A DNA stretch of 64,000 nucleotides from Actinoallomurus bryophytorum (GTDB taxonomy: Bacteria; Actinomycetota; Actinomycetes; Streptosporangiales; Streptosporangiaceae), in contig NZ_VFOZ01000001.1 of assembly GCF_006716425.1 (NCBI RefSeq), positions 2,418,001-2,482,000 of the forward strand. The letters are read 5' to 3'. The first letter of the stretch is position 1; every line of letters begins with the position of its first letter. Position numbers and translations under genes: made by a program. Below, piece after piece: positions 1-8,554 of the stretch. The notes under the pieces are model-generated. The model ran no database searches. It was given only the letters and a program-made list of their open reading frames with translations, and had not been told where the DNA came from.

Positions 1-654
1 CCGCTGGAAGAGACCCTGGAGGCGCTGGACTCCCTGGTCACCTCCGGCAAGGTCCGCTACGTCGGGGCGTCGAACTACGCCGGCTGGCAGCTGATGAAGG
101 CGCTCGGCACGGCCGACCGGCTCGGTCTCCCCCGCTTCGTCAGCCAGCAGATCTACTACTCGCTGCAGGCGCGCGAGGCCGAGTACGAGCTCGTCCCGGC
201 GGCGATCGACCAGGGGCTGGGCATCCTGGTCTGGAGCCCGCTCGCCGGCGGCCTGCTGTCGGGCAAGTACCGCCGCGGGGTGACGGCGCCGGAGGGGTCC
301 CGGCAGCTCACCGACTGGGACGAGCCCCCGGTCTATGACGAGGACAAGCTGTACGACACCGTCGACGTCCTCGTGGAGATCGCCGACGCCCGTGGAGTCT
401 CGGCCGCACGGGTGGCCCTGGCGTACCTGCTCACCAAGCCGGCCGTGACCTCGCTCGTCATCGGCGCGCGTACGAGCGAGCAGCTTGCCGACAACCTCGC
501 CGCCGCCGACCTGACCCTGGACGAGGACGAACGCGCGCGGCTGGACAAGGTCAGCGCGGTGCCGCTGAACTACCCCTACTGGCACCAGGCCCGTACCGCG
601 AGCGACCGCCTCTCGCCGGCCGACCTGTCCCTACTCGGCCCGCACATCGGCTGA
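1..654 (+). CDS. Aldo/keto reductase, 5'-truncated by the window edge
   Basis: The reading frame is open from base 1 (PLEETLEALDSLVTSGKVRY) to the TGA at 652-654, so only the C-terminal two thirds of the protein is present. It carries typical AKR segments: the GKVRYVGASNYAGWQ strand-helix, QQIYYSLQAREAEYELVPAA, the WSPLAGGLLSGKY loop and the C-terminal cofactor site around SLVIGARTSEQLADNL. The family reduces aldehydes and ketones with NADPH in the cytoplasm; the substrate cannot be told. The catalytic Asp/Tyr/Lys lie upstream of the window. A second, complete AKR occurs at 37346-38428. Confidence 0.93.
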   Translation, partial: PLEETLEALDSLVTSGKVRYVGASNYAGWQLMKALGTADRLGLPRFVSQQIYYSLQAREAEYELVPAAIDQGLGILVWSPLAGGLLSGKYRRGVTAPEGSRQLTDWDEPPVYDEDKLYDTVDVLVEIADARGVSAARVALAYLLTKPAVTSLVIGARTSEQLADNLAAADLTLDEDERARLDKVSAVPLNYPYWHQARTASDRLSPADLSLLGPHIG

Positions 655-802
655 CGACGGCCAAACCTTAGACCTCCCCGGCCATGCCCTCAGGCGGCGC
701 CGGGGAGACCGCCCGCTGCGGCCGGCCGCGGCATCTTGGCAGCCGGAGTACCGGCCGGTCAGAGCTCGCCGACGATGCCGTCCCTGGGCTGGCCGACCGG
801 CG

Positions 803-839
803 AACGCCTCACCCGCCGGGGGCGGGCGGGTGAGGCGTT
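803..839. terminator. Perfect 15-bp-arm hairpin between convergent genes
   Basis: Bases 803-817 (AACGCCTCACCCGCC) are the exact reverse complement of 825-839, with a 7-base loop. It sits ten bases beyond the stop of the minus-strand gene at 849 and downstream of the plus-strand aldo/keto reductase, so it can stop transcription from both sides. There is no T tract, as is usual for actinomycete hairpin terminators. The remaining gap 655-802 shows nothing else. Confidence 0.6.
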
Positions 840-848
840 GAGCGTCCG

Positions 849-1079
849 TTAGTGGAACTGCGGGACGATCAGGTAGATCCCGTACGCCGCGATGAGCGCG
901 CAGGCGAGGAAGCACAGGCCCGCTGCGGCGTTGCCGAGTGTTCCGCCTCGCGACGGGGCACCGTCGTCGCTGCCCTGTGCCGAGGCGAGGATGCCGACCG
1001 AGAAGATCACGACGATCGCCACGCCGACGGCGAAGCTGACCAGGGCCACCTCGCCGAGCGCGCTCCATTTGATGTCCAT
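849..1079 (-). CDS. Small two-TM membrane protein downstream of pit
   Basis: A 76-residue protein starting MDIKWSALGEVALVSF. The ATG at 1079 is preceded by AAGGGGGCAGCGAAG, a good ribosome site, so the longer in-frame extension reading back into pit is not used. Two hydrophobic segments (about residues 10-31 and 53-72) flank a short polar loop with SAQGSDDGAPSRG. It begins 13 bases after the pit stop codon and is almost certainly cotranscribed. It probably acts with the phosphate transporter, but this is inferred only from linkage; I do not recognise a named family. Confidence 0.8.
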   Translation of the reverse strand: MDIKWSALGEVALVSFAVGVAIVVIFSVGILASAQGSDDGAPSRGGTLGNAAAGLCFLACALIAAYGIYLIVPQFH

Positions 1080-1092
1080 CTTCGCTGCCCCC

Positions 1093-2226
1093 TTACGCCG
1101 CGGTCGCCGACATGGCGGGCGCCATCGGCTCGTCGTTGACGTTCTTGGAGTCGATCGGGTTGCGCCGCGAGATGACGTAGATACCGGCGGCGACCGCCAG
1201 GGCGGCCACACAGATGATGACGACTCCGGCCGTACCACGCTTGGCCACTGCCGCGGCCACGCCGCCCACCGCCGCCGCGGCGGGAAGGGTGAACAGCCAG
1301 GCCAGTGCCATCCGGCCGGCCACGCTCCAGCGCACCTCGGCGAGCCGACGGCCGATGCCCGCGCCGAGGATCCCGCCGGAGCACACCTGGGTCGTGGAGA
1401 GCGCGAAGCCCAGGTGGGACGAGGCGAGGATCACCGTGGTCGACGCGGTCTCGGCGGCGAAGCCCTGCGGTGACTGGATGTCGGTCAGGCCCTTGCCCAT
1501 GGTCCGGATGATCCGCCAGCCGCCGACGTAGGTTCCGAGCGCGATCGCCAGGCCCGCCATCAGAACGACCCACCAGGGCGGGCCCGAGCCGTGGGTCAGG
1601 ACGCCGGCCGAGATCAGCGTGAGCGTGATGACGCCCATCGTCTTCTGCGCGTCGTTGGTGCCGTGCGCCAGGGAGACCAGCGACGCGGAGGCCACCTGCC
1701 CGTACCGGAAGCCGCGTGAGACCTCACGCTCGCGGCCGCGCCGCGTGATCACGTACGCGAGGTAGGTCGCCACCATCGCGACCAGACCGGCGACCAGCGG
1801 GGAGGCGATGGCGGGAATGAGGATCTTCTCGGTGACCGTGTCGAAGTGGACGCCGTGCACACCGGCGCCCACCCAGACCGCCCCGATCAGCCCGCCGAAC
1901 AGGGCGTGGGACGAGCTGGACGGGAGTCCGAACAGCCAGGTCAGCAGGTTCCACACGATGGCACCCACCAGCCCGGCGAAGATCATCGCTGGGGTGACCA
2001 GGGCATCGTTCACGATCCCGCCCGAGATCGTCTTGGCGACCTCCGTGGACAGGAACGCCCCGACCAGGTTGAGGACTCCAGAGATCCCGACGGCGACCCG
2101 AGGAGGCAGGGCTCCCGTCGCGACCGAGGTCGCCATCGCGTTCGCGGTGTCGTGGAAGCCGTTGGTGAAATCGAATGCCAGTGCCGTGATCACGACGACC
2201 ACGACCAGGAACGACCAGTGACTCAT
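1093..2226 (-). CDS. pit: Low-affinity inorganic phosphate transporter (PiT family)
   Basis: A 377-residue integral membrane protein of the PiT/PHO4 family, which moves metal-phosphate with protons. The two inverted signature repeats are visible: GFHDTANAMATSVATGAL near residue 23 and AHGTNDAQKTMGV near residue 187. About ten hydrophobic helices are present and the length is normal for the short actinobacterial type without a long central loop. It is the first gene of a two-gene unit with the 76-residue membrane protein at 849. A PHO-box-like repeat lies about 55 bases upstream. Confidence 0.95.
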   Translation of the reverse strand: MSHWSFLVVVVVITALAFDFTNGFHDTANAMATSVATGALPPRVAVGISGVLNLVGAFLSTEVAKTISGGIVNDALVTPAMIFAGLVGAIVWNLLTWLFGLPSSSSHALFGGLIGAVWVGAGVHGVHFDTVTEKILIPAIASPLVAGLVAMVATYLAYVITRRGREREVSRGFRYGQVASASLVSLAHGTNDAQKTMGVITLTLISAGVLTHGSGPPWWVVLMAGLAIALGTYVGGWRIIRTMGKGLTDIQSPQGFAAETASTTVILASSHLGFALSTTQVCSGGILGAGIGRRLAEVRWSVAGRMALAWLFTLPAAAAVGGVAAAVAKRGTAGVVIICVAALAVAAGIYVISRRNPIDSKNVNDEPMAPAMSATAA

Positions 2227-2279
2227 CAGGTCTTTGCCTCCTCGACGACGGTGGCGGCAACTGCGACCAGGCTAAATTC

Positions 2280-2302
2280 CGGTGATGAACGGAAAGTGAA
2301 GT
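2280..2302 (-). promoter_or_regulatory. Candidate PHO box upstream of pit
   Basis: On the minus strand the sequence ACTTCACTTTCCGTTCATC has two TTCA-type half units exactly 11 bp apart (TTCACTTTCCG then TTCATCACCGG). Streptomyces PhoP boxes are 11-bp direct repeats resembling GTTCACC. It is followed by an AT-rich TTTAGCC that could serve as -10 region. Location before a phosphate transporter supports phosphate control; the match is imperfect. Confidence 0.45.
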
Positions 2303-2348
2303 GCGTCCGGATAAGGGCGACATTCGCCCTGGACGGCGGGGCTTTTCG

Positions 2349-3602
2349 TCAGGCGAGCGAACGGCGTTCGCGCTCCAGGAAGTCGCGTTCCGCGGTGTTG
2401 CCCGTACGGTCGATCGCCCTCTCGTAGGCCTGGGCCGCCTCCGCGTCGCGACCCAGGCGCCGGAGCAGGTCGGCGCGGATGGCGTGGAACAGGTGGTAAC
2501 CGTCCAGGTCGAGCCCGTCGACGAGGGCCAGGGCGGCGGACGGTCCCTCGACCTCGGCCACCGCGACCGCACGGTTGAGGGCGACGACCGGCGTCGGGGT
2601 GAAGGACAGGAGCTGGTCGTACAGCCGCACGATCTGCCGCCAGTCGGTGCCGGACACGGCCGCCGCGTCGCTGTGGACCGCGTTGATCGCCGCCTGGATC
2701 TGGTACGGGCCCGGCCGGTCGCGCTGGAGGCACCGCCGTACGATGGCCTGGCCCTCGGCGATGAGATCGCGGTCCCACAGACCACGGTTCTGGTCGGCCA
2801 GCAGGATGAGGTCACCGTCCGAGGTCGTACGCGCGGTGCGGCGCGACTCCAGGAGCAGCATCAGCGCGAGCAGGCCCATGGTCTCCGGCTCGTCGGGCAT
2901 GAGGGCGTCCAGCAGCCGGCCGAGACGGATGGCCTCCGCACAGAGGTCCGTGCGGACCAGCCGGTCTCCGGAGCTGGCGGCGTACCCCTCGTTGAAGATC
3001 AGATACACGACGGCCAGCACGGCACGGAGGCGACTGGGCAGGTCGGCCTCGCCCGGCACCCGGTAGGGGATGCCCGCGTCACGGATCTTGCCTTTGGCGC
3101 GGACCAGCCGCTGGGCCATCGTCGGCTCGGGCACCAGGAAGGCGCGCGCGATCTCGGCGGTCGTGAGGCCGCCCAGCAACCGGAGCGTCAGCGCGACCCG
3201 GACGCCGGTACCCAGGGCGGGGTGGCAGCAGGTGAAGATCAGGCGCAGCCGCTCATCGCGCACGGCGCCCTGCTCGGCGGGTTCGTCCTGGGCGTTGAGC
3301 AGGGCCGCCTGTGCGTGCCGGTCGTCGCGCGACGCCTCCCTGCGGAGGCGGTCGATGGCCCGGTTGCGAGCCGTGGTGATGATCCATCCGGCCGGACTCG
3401 GCGGCAGGCCGGAGGACGGCCAGCGCCGTACCGCCTCGGTGAACGCCTCCTGGACGGCCTCCTCGGCGATGTCGATGTCACCGAAGACGCGGACGAGAAC
3501 GGCGACCGCGCGACCGTACTCGGCACGGAACACGCGCTCTATCCGCGCCGCCGTGACATCGGCCGCACCCGCCGAGCCGGCCGTCACCCGGCGCCTCGGC
3601 AA
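2349..3602 (-). CDS. ECF sigma factor, ECF42-like (long, C-terminal TPR-like domain)
   Basis: A 417-residue sigma-70 family protein. The N-terminal 180 residues hold sigma region 2 ([47 protein letters not shown]) and region 4 ([34 protein letters not shown]). The remaining 230 residues form the DUF6596/TPR-like extension with FNEGYAAS and [14 protein letters not shown] that marks group ECF42. It has no anti-sigma factor nearby. ECF42 genes normally sit beside DGPF/YCII proteins; here only a short remnant is found just upstream. The called start is TTG at 3602; a GTG six codons in is the alternative. Confidence 0.9.
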   Translation of the reverse strand: MPRRRVTAGSAGAADVTAARIERVFRAEYGRAVAVLVRVFGDIDIAEEAVQEAFTEAVRRWPSSGLPPSPAGWIITTARNRAIDRLRREASRDDRHAQAALLNAQDEPAEQGAVRDERLRLIFTCCHPALGTGVRVALTLRLLGGLTTAEIARAFLVPEPTMAQRLVRAKGKIRDAGIPYRVPGEADLPSRLRAVLAVVYLIFNEGYAASSGDRLVRTDLCAEAIRLGRLLDALMPDEPETMGLLALMLLLESRRTARTTSDGDLILLADQNRGLWDRDLIAEGQAIVRRCLQRDRPGPYQIQAAINAVHSDAAAVSGTDWRQIVRLYDQLLSFTPTPVVALNRAVAVAEVEGPSAALALVDGLDLDGYHLFHAIRADLLRRLGRDAEAAQAYERAIDRTGNTAERDFLERERRSLA

Positions 3603-3655
3603 GGCCGTACCCCGCTCGGCAGCGTGGCCACCTCACTGAGCAGGTACTGCTTCAT
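3584..3655 (-). pseudogene. Probable remnant of a DGPF/YCII-domain gene
   Basis: An ATG at 3655 with an excellent ribosome site (GAGGAG, six bases upstream) opens a 23-codon frame beginning [17 protein letters not shown] proteins encoded next to ECF42 sigma factors typically start MKQYLLS. After nine residues the similarity ends and the frame closes with TGA at 3584-3586 inside the sigma-factor start region. The simplest reading is an internal deletion that fused the 5' end of the partner gene to the sigma gene. It could alternatively be a translated leader; the identification rests on a very short stretch. Confidence 0.45.
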
Positions 3656-3689
3656 CGGATGCTCCTCTTCGATGCCGGCCTCTCACTCT

Positions 3690-4508
3690 CTACACGAACG
3701 GCCGGTGGCCGGATCGATTCGGGCGGCAGCGGTCCCTGGATTCTCCACGTCTCGCGGGGAGCATCTTCCTCCCTGTACGTGAGAGCGCGTGGTCGCGCAG
3801 CGGCCCTGCGGTCAGGCCGCGCCCGCGCACATCCGCCAAGAGAGATGGGAGCGCGCCGAGCGTCCTCCGCCACGAGTCAGGCGCCGAGGTGCAGTCGGAG
3901 TCGTGCAGGAGCACCGTTCCTCCCCCGCGCAGATCGCGGGTGACCGTGGCGCGGACGGACGCCGAAGTGGCGGAACGGGTCCAGTCGCGGCCCCAGTTCG
4001 TCCACAGCACCGGTGTGAGGCCGAGGCGGCGCGCCGCGACCAGCGCCGGCAGGCTCAGCACACCGTACGGCGGCCGGTACCAGCGCGGCACAGTGCCGGT
4101 CGTCCGGACGACGGCGTCCATCGCCCTGGCGAGTTCGTCGTACGTCGCGGCCGGTCCGCGCAGCAGCATGCAGCGGTGTTCCCAGCCGTGCACGGCGACC
4201 TCGTGCCCGGCGTCCGTCAGCTCCCTGCCCAGGTCCGGCGCGGCCCGCAGCATCCGGCCCAGCAGGAAGAACGTGGCGCTGACCTGGTGTTCGGCCAGCA
4301 CATCGAGGAAAGCCGGGGTCGAGCGCGGGTCCGGCCCGTCGTCGAAGGTCAGGGCGACGTGGCCGGGATCCCCCATACCGGCCAGGCCGGGGAAGAGCCG
4401 CCTGCGCAGCGGCCCGAGCGAGGTGACCGCGGGCGCGGCGTGCGCGGCGGCCAGCACGCCGGCCGCGCCGAGCACGACGGCACGGACCTGCCGGGACGTC
4501 TCGATCAC
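3690..4508 (-). CDS. Polysaccharide deacetylase (NodB homology, CE4)
   Basis: A 272-residue protein with a hydrophobic N-terminus (residues 8-30) that may anchor it outside the membrane. CE4 motifs are all present: TFDDGPD at 54-60 (catalytic base and metal Asp57), the metal histidines in HGWEH at 107-111, RPPYG at 145-149 and LHDSD at 201-205. The family removes N- or O-acetyl groups from peptidoglycan or other polysaccharides. The GTG start overlaps the stop of the glycosyltransferase gene (GTGA), showing translational coupling. The last 25 residues are Arg-rich and lack homology features. Confidence 0.92.
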   Translation of the reverse strand: MIETSRQVRAVVLGAAGVLAAAHAAPAVTSLGPLRRRLFPGLAGMGDPGHVALTFDDGPDPRSTPAFLDVLAEHQVSATFFLLGRMLRAAPDLGRELTDAGHEVAVHGWEHRCMLLRGPAATYDELARAMDAVVRTTGTVPRWYRPPYGVLSLPALVAARRLGLTPVLWTNWGRDWTRSATSASVRATVTRDLRGGGTVLLHDSDCTSAPDSWRRTLGALPSLLADVRGRGLTAGPLRDHALSRTGRKMLPARRGESRDRCRPNRSGHRPFV

Positions 4509-5626
4509 GGCGCCTCCCCGGCGAGGGCCGGTTCCCGCGTCGCGGGCAGGACGGCGGCCGGCCCCGCGGTGTCACAGCGCGCGAGCCCGGCGACGATCTC
4601 GGCCGGGTCCACCGCGGAAGCGTGCGGCGTCTGTGGTGGCCGGGCCAGCGCCATGGCCAGCATGCCGGGCAGGTCTTCCGGCCGGCGCGCCCATGGCGCC
4701 CAGCCGGCCTGGTCGAGAGCGGCGGCGTTCGTACTCCCGTGCCCAGGAAGGCAGCGATAGCTGATCACCGGCAGCCCGGACGCCAGTGCCTCAAGAGAGC
4801 TCAGGCCGCCCGCGTTCTGGATCACGACGTCGCAGGCACGCATCAGGGTGGGCATGTCGTCGACCCAGCCCAGCGTGATCCCCGCGCCGGACCGGGCGAG
4901 CGCCTCCCGCAGCACCGCGTTGCGCCCGCAGGCGACGACCGGTGTCGCCAGCCCGGACGCGGCCACGTCGCGTGCCGTCGCCGCGACGTCGCCGGTCCCC
5001 CACGCACCCGCGACCACCAGGGCCAGGGGCCGTCCGGTGCGCAGGCCGAACCGCAGGCGCGAGGCGTTCCGTTCGAGCGCGGACTCCGGGGGCCGGAACC
5101 CGGGCCGTACGGCGGGTCCGGAGACCCGTACGTCGGCGGCGCCCAGCCGCCGCGCCTGAGCCGCCGCCGTCGGATGCAGCGCCAGATGGGCGTCCACCCC
5201 CTCGGCGACCCACAGCGGATGCACGGACATGTCGGTGAGGTAAGTGATCACGGGGACCTCCAGCAGACCGCGTCGCCGCAGTCCGCCCAGCACCTGACCG
5301 GCGAGCGGATACGTCGAGACGACGGCGGCGGAGCCCGGCGCGACCGTACGTGCGACGCCGCGCGCGGCGAGGCCGCATGCCGCCGCGGCGAGTCCCGGAC
5401 GCCGTTCGAGGGCGGTGAACAACCGTCCCCAGCTCTCCGGCGCGGCCCGCAGCTGCATCGCGTACGCCTGCCGCAGCAGCCGTCCGAGCGAGGCGGGGAG
5501 CATGTCGAGGAAGTCGTGGCAGTCGACGGAGAATCCGCTCTCGCGCAGCCGCCGGGCCAGCTCCGCCGCCGCGCCGTCATGTCCGGCGCCCACACTGGCC
5601 GACACGATCGTGATGTGCCTTGTCAC
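4505..5626 (-). CDS. Glycolipid glycosyltransferase (MGDG synthase-like, GT28)
   Basis: A 373-residue GT-B fold enzyme. The N-terminus ITIVSASVGAGHDGAAAELARRL matches the MGDG_synth domain, with YLTDMSVHPLWV in its middle; the C-terminal half has the nucleotide-sugar site (LVVAGAWGTG near 205 and VVIQNAGGLSSLEALASGLPVI near 285). Relatives add galactose or glucose to diacylglycerol or make MurG-like transfers at the cytoplasmic face. It is preceded 31 bases upstream by a membrane protein gene and coupled to the deacetylase, suggesting a surface glycolipid or glycan. The precise acceptor is unknown. Confidence 0.88.
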   Translation of the reverse strand: MTRHITIVSASVGAGHDGAAAELARRLRESGFSVDCHDFLDMLPASLGRLLRQAYAMQLRAAPESWGRLFTALERRPGLAAAACGLAARGVARTVAPGSAAVVSTYPLAGQVLGGLRRRGLLEVPVITYLTDMSVHPLWVAEGVDAHLALHPTAAAQARRLGAADVRVSGPAVRPGFRPPESALERNASRLRFGLRTGRPLALVVAGAWGTGDVAATARDVAASGLATPVVACGRNAVLREALARSGAGITLGWVDDMPTLMRACDVVIQNAGGLSSLEALASGLPVISYRCLPGHGSTNAAALDQAGWAPWARRPEDLPGMLAMALARPPQTPHASAVDPAEIVAGLARCDTAGPAAVLPATREPALAGEAP

Positions 5627-5657
5627 CTGCTGTTGCCTTTCATCGAGGTGGCGCGGA

Positions 5658-6110
5658 TCAGGATTCGCGCCGGGGGAAGGTCCGGAGGGCCAGCACGGCG
5701 CACGCGGACGCGATCGGCACCTCGAGGAGGACCGCCAGGAGCAGCGCCATCAGGTGGTCGGCTCCCGGGGCCGAGGTGGTCACGTCGAACCAGGCGTCGA
5801 CCAGCAGCAACGTCGCGGTGGCGGCCGCCGCGAGGCAGCGCCGCTCGTCACGGAGGCGCACCAGTACGCCGGTCGTGACCAGGCCGAGGGCCTCCATCGT
5901 GTCCAGGCCCACCCAGGCCGTGGCCCAGTGCTGGGCCCGCACGCTGGGGGGAAGCCGAACGGCGAGCGCGACCAGCCAGGGGATCATCGCGAGGCCGGCC
6001 GCGATCAGCGCGCGTGCGAGCCACGGTGACCGCGAGGTGGCGGCACTCTCGTGTTCCGCGAGGCCGATGGGCGCCCTGACCCGGCCGCGTCGAGCGTCGA
6101 TCGTCACCAT
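5658..6110 (-). CDS. Four-TM membrane protein of unknown function
   Basis: A 150-residue protein with about four hydrophobic spans: ALIAAGLAMIPWLVALAV (34-51), a span near ALGLVTTGVLV, LAAAATATLLLVDAWFDV, and LMALLLAVLLEVPIASACAVLAL. Between spans 1 and 2 lies the conserved-looking WATAWVGLDTMEA segment. The ATG overlaps the stop of the upstream gene by one base (TGATG). No family is assigned with confidence; the pattern resembles small actinobacterial membrane proteins of unknown role. Its place in the operon links it to envelope glycan or lipid work. Confidence 0.8.
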   Translation of the reverse strand: MVTIDARRGRVRAPIGLAEHESAATSRSPWLARALIAAGLAMIPWLVALAVRLPPSVRAQHWATAWVGLDTMEALGLVTTGVLVRLRDERRCLAAAATATLLLVDAWFDVTTSAPGADHLMALLLAVLLEVPIASACAVLALRTFPRRES

Positions 6111-6505
6111 CAGCGGACCTTCCGCATCCGCAGGCGCCCGCGGCGGGCACCGCGATGACTGACGGTGACGTTGTTGAAGGTTCCGTGCGCGACGGCCAGC
6201 CAGCAGAACCCGCCGACCGCGATCACTCCGGCGGCGTGCACGTCACGGTGCCGCCGGCCCCGGCCGAAAAGCACTGTGAGGGCGCCGGCTTCCAGGGGGA
6301 GGCGACCCCACGCGAAGGCGGACCGGTGTCCGCGGCGGGCGCCCCGCAGGATCTCCGGCGCCACTCGTGTCGCGACGACGACATCGATGAGGGACTCCGC
6401 GTCGTACACCTCGAGGGCGGTTCGCCCCTCCGAGGCCCGGCCGAGCCGGACCGACCACGGTGTGCCGGTCAGGCACCGATCACTCGGATCCGCACTGGTA
6501 GCCAT
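6110..6505 (-). CDS. Hypothetical protein, first gene of the envelope operon
   Basis: A 131-residue protein starting MATSADPSDRCLTGTPW, with a strong GGAGGAG ribosome site before the ATG. The middle reads ALEVYDAESLIDVVVATRVAPEIL, then a single hydrophobic segment VIAVGGFCWLAVAHG near 92-106 and a basic tail. I do not recognise it. It is divergent from the histidine kinase at 6677, with 171 bases between them holding both promoters, and overlaps the next gene, so the four genes to 3690 form one transcription unit. Confidence 0.7.
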   Translation of the reverse strand: MATSADPSDRCLTGTPWSVRLGRASEGRTALEVYDAESLIDVVVATRVAPEILRGARRGHRSAFAWGRLPLEAGALTVLFGRGRRHRDVHAAGVIAVGGFCWLAVAHGTFNNVTVSHRGARRGRLRMRKVR

Positions 6506-6676
6506 GAGGTCGATCTCCTCCCGCGCCCGGCTTGTCGGGCACGGCCACCAGCGTCGCGGTCCGGCGGATCGATTCCAGTAACGCGGATATCCGACCTTGT
6601 GGTGGCGTTAGCACCACCTTCAACCGTGAAGCGAGGTTCATGGAAACACCCCACCTGGGGAAACTACGGTTACCTC

Positions 6677-7918
6677 ATGACATCGACCGGTGCGCTCACG
6701 CACGCTCCGTGGTCGGCCCGTGCGTGGCGGGACACCACGTTCGTCGCGGCCGGTGTGCCGGTGCAGCTCGCCGCGTTCGTGGTCCTCATGTCGCCGTGGA
6801 CGGTGTGGGTGCCGGTCACGACGACCGAGATCCTGCTCGCGCTCGTCGTCCCGCTCGCGCTGATCCTGGTCGGCGCCCATGCGCTGACGGCGGCGCAGCG
6901 ACGACGGTTCTGGGCCCTCTTGGGCATGGACGTGCCGGCGACCGCGGAAAGCCTCAGCTGGCGCGGGGTGACGGCGTCGGTGCGCTCGGAGGCCACCTGG
7001 CGGCAGGTCGGCTACCACCTGGTGGCGGGGCCGGTCCTCGCCGCGGGCGGAGTGCTGACCGTCCTCACCTGGGCGGCGGGGTTCGCGCTGGCGACCGTCT
7101 TCGGCTACGGATGGGCGTTTCCGCGCTCGCTTCGCCCGGGCGGCTGGACCGGCAGGGATGCCTACCTCACCCTGGCCGGCTTGCTGCTCCTCCTGGCCGC
7201 CCCCTGGGTGGCGGCCGGCGTCACCCGGCTCGACTCCCGCCTGGCGGCGTCCCTCCTGGGGCCGAGCCGGGCCAAAGAGCTCCAGCGCAGGGTCGAGGAC
7301 CTCACCGAGAGCCGCGCGGGCGTCGTGGACGCGGCGGACACCGAGCGGCGCCGGATCGAGCGGGACCTGCACGACGGCGCCCAGCAGCGACTGGTGTCTC
7401 TGGCCCTGAACCTCGGGCTCGCGCGGGAGACCCTCACCGATGTGCCGGATGACGCCATGCGGGTCATCGTGGAGGCGCACGAGGAGGCGAAGGAGGCCCT
7501 CACCGAACTGCGCGACCTCGTGCGCGGCCTGCATCCGGCCGTGCTGGACGCACGCGGCCTGGACGCCGCGCTGTCGGGCATCGCGGCGCGAGCACCGTTG
7601 CCGGTACGCCTGCGGGTCGACGTTCCCGAACGAGCCTCGCCGACGGTGGAGGCCGTCGCGTACTTCGTCGCCTCCGAGGCGCTCACCAACGTCAGCAGGC
7701 ACGCCCGTGCGTCTCACATGGAGATCACGGTGGAGCGGCTCGACGGCGTGCTGCGGATGGTCCTGTCCGACGACGGGGTGGGCGGCGCGGACCCGTCCGG
7801 GGGAACCGGATTGGCCGGTCTCGCGCGGCGGGTCCGTTCGGTGGACGGTACGTTCCGGATCACCAGCCCCCCGGGGGGACCGACCATCATCACCGCGGAG
7901 TTGCCGTGCGAATCGTGA
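6677..7918 (+). CDS. NarL-type sensor histidine kinase with putative-sensor membrane domain
   Basis: A 413-residue kinase from the ATG at 6677; the open frame extends further 5' but that part reads like non-coding sequence. Residues 20-185 form a four-helix membrane sensor domain of the actinobacterial putative-sensor kind. HisKA_3 dimerisation follows, with ERRRIERDLHDGAQQRL carrying phospho-acceptor His232, then HATPase_c: N box EALTNVSRHA (334-343), G1 DDGVGG (365-370), G2 GTGLAGL (376-382). It overlaps the response regulator gene by 13 bases. The signal is unknown; such kinases often sense membrane-active antibiotics. Confidence 0.93.
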   Translation: MTSTGALTHAPWSARAWRDTTFVAAGVPVQLAAFVVLMSPWTVWVPVTTTEILLALVVPLALILVGAHALTAAQRRRFWALLGMDVPATAESLSWRGVTASVRSEATWRQVGYHLVAGPVLAAGGVLTVLTWAAGFALATVFGYGWAFPRSLRPGGWTGRDAYLTLAGLLLLLAAPWVAAGVTRLDSRLAASLLGPSRAKELQRRVEDLTESRAGVVDAADTERRRIERDLHDGAQQRLVSLALNLGLARETLTDVPDDAMRVIVEAHEEAKEALTELRDLVRGLHPAVLDARGLDAALSGIAARAPLPVRLRVDVPERASPTVEAVAYFVASEALTNVSRHARASHMEITVERLDGVLRMVLSDDGVGGADPSGGTGLAGLARRVRSVDGTFRITSPPGGPTIITAELPCES

Positions 7919-8550
7919 TCGCGGAGGACTCCGTCCTGCTGCGTGTCGGCCTGATCAAGCTGGTCGAGACCGCGGGCTATGAGGTGGCCGCGGCGGTCGG
8001 CGACGCGGCCGGCCTGCTGACGGCGGTGGAGGAGCACCGGCCGGACGCGGTGATCGTGGACGTACGGATGCCGCCCGCCTTCACCGACGAGGGCGTACGC
8101 GCGGCCCTGGTGATCAGACGGCAGTGGCCCGAGATCGCGGTGCTGGTGCTCTCCCAGTACGTCGAGGAGCGGTACGCGGCCGAACTGCTGTCGGCGAACA
8201 CGAGCGGGGTCGGCTACCTGCTGAAGGACCGGGTCGCCGACGTCTCGGCGTTCCTCGACGCGCTACGCCGGGTCATCGCGGGAGGGACCGCCCTGGACCC
8301 GGAGGTCGTCTCACAGCTGCTGCTCCGCCGGCGAAGCGACCCTCTCGACCGGCTGACACCGCGCGAACGCGACGTGCTGGCGCTCATGGCCGAGGGGCGT
8401 TCCAACGCCGGCATCGCCGAGAAACTCGTGGTCGGGGACAGCGCCGTCGCCAAACACATCAACAACATCTTCGCCAAGCTCGACCTGTCCGCCGCCGACG
8501 CCGACCACCGCCGCGTGCTCGCCGTACTGCGGTTCCTGAGCGTGGGGTGA
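7906..8550 (+). CDS. LuxR/NarL-family response regulator
   Basis: A 214-residue regulator. The receiver domain has the acidic pair ED at 7-8, phosphorylation site Asp52 in VIVDVRMPP, and the conserved Lys in GYLLKDRV. The C-terminal LuxR-type helix-turn-helix reads RLTPRERDVLALMAEGRSN with AVAKHINNIFAKLDL as recognition and dimer helices. It is the cognate partner of the overlapping kinase. The next gene begins four bases after its stop, so the three form an operon. Confidence 0.95.
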   Translation: MRIVIAEDSVLLRVGLIKLVETAGYEVAAAVGDAAGLLTAVEEHRPDAVIVDVRMPPAFTDEGVRAALVIRRQWPEIAVLVLSQYVEERYAAELLSANTSGVGYLLKDRVADVSAFLDALRRVIAGGTALDPEVVSQLLLRRRSDPLDRLTPRERDVLALMAEGRSNAGIAEKLVVGDSAVAKHINNIFAKLDLSAADADHRRVLAVLRFLSVG

Positions 8551-8554
8551 GGGC

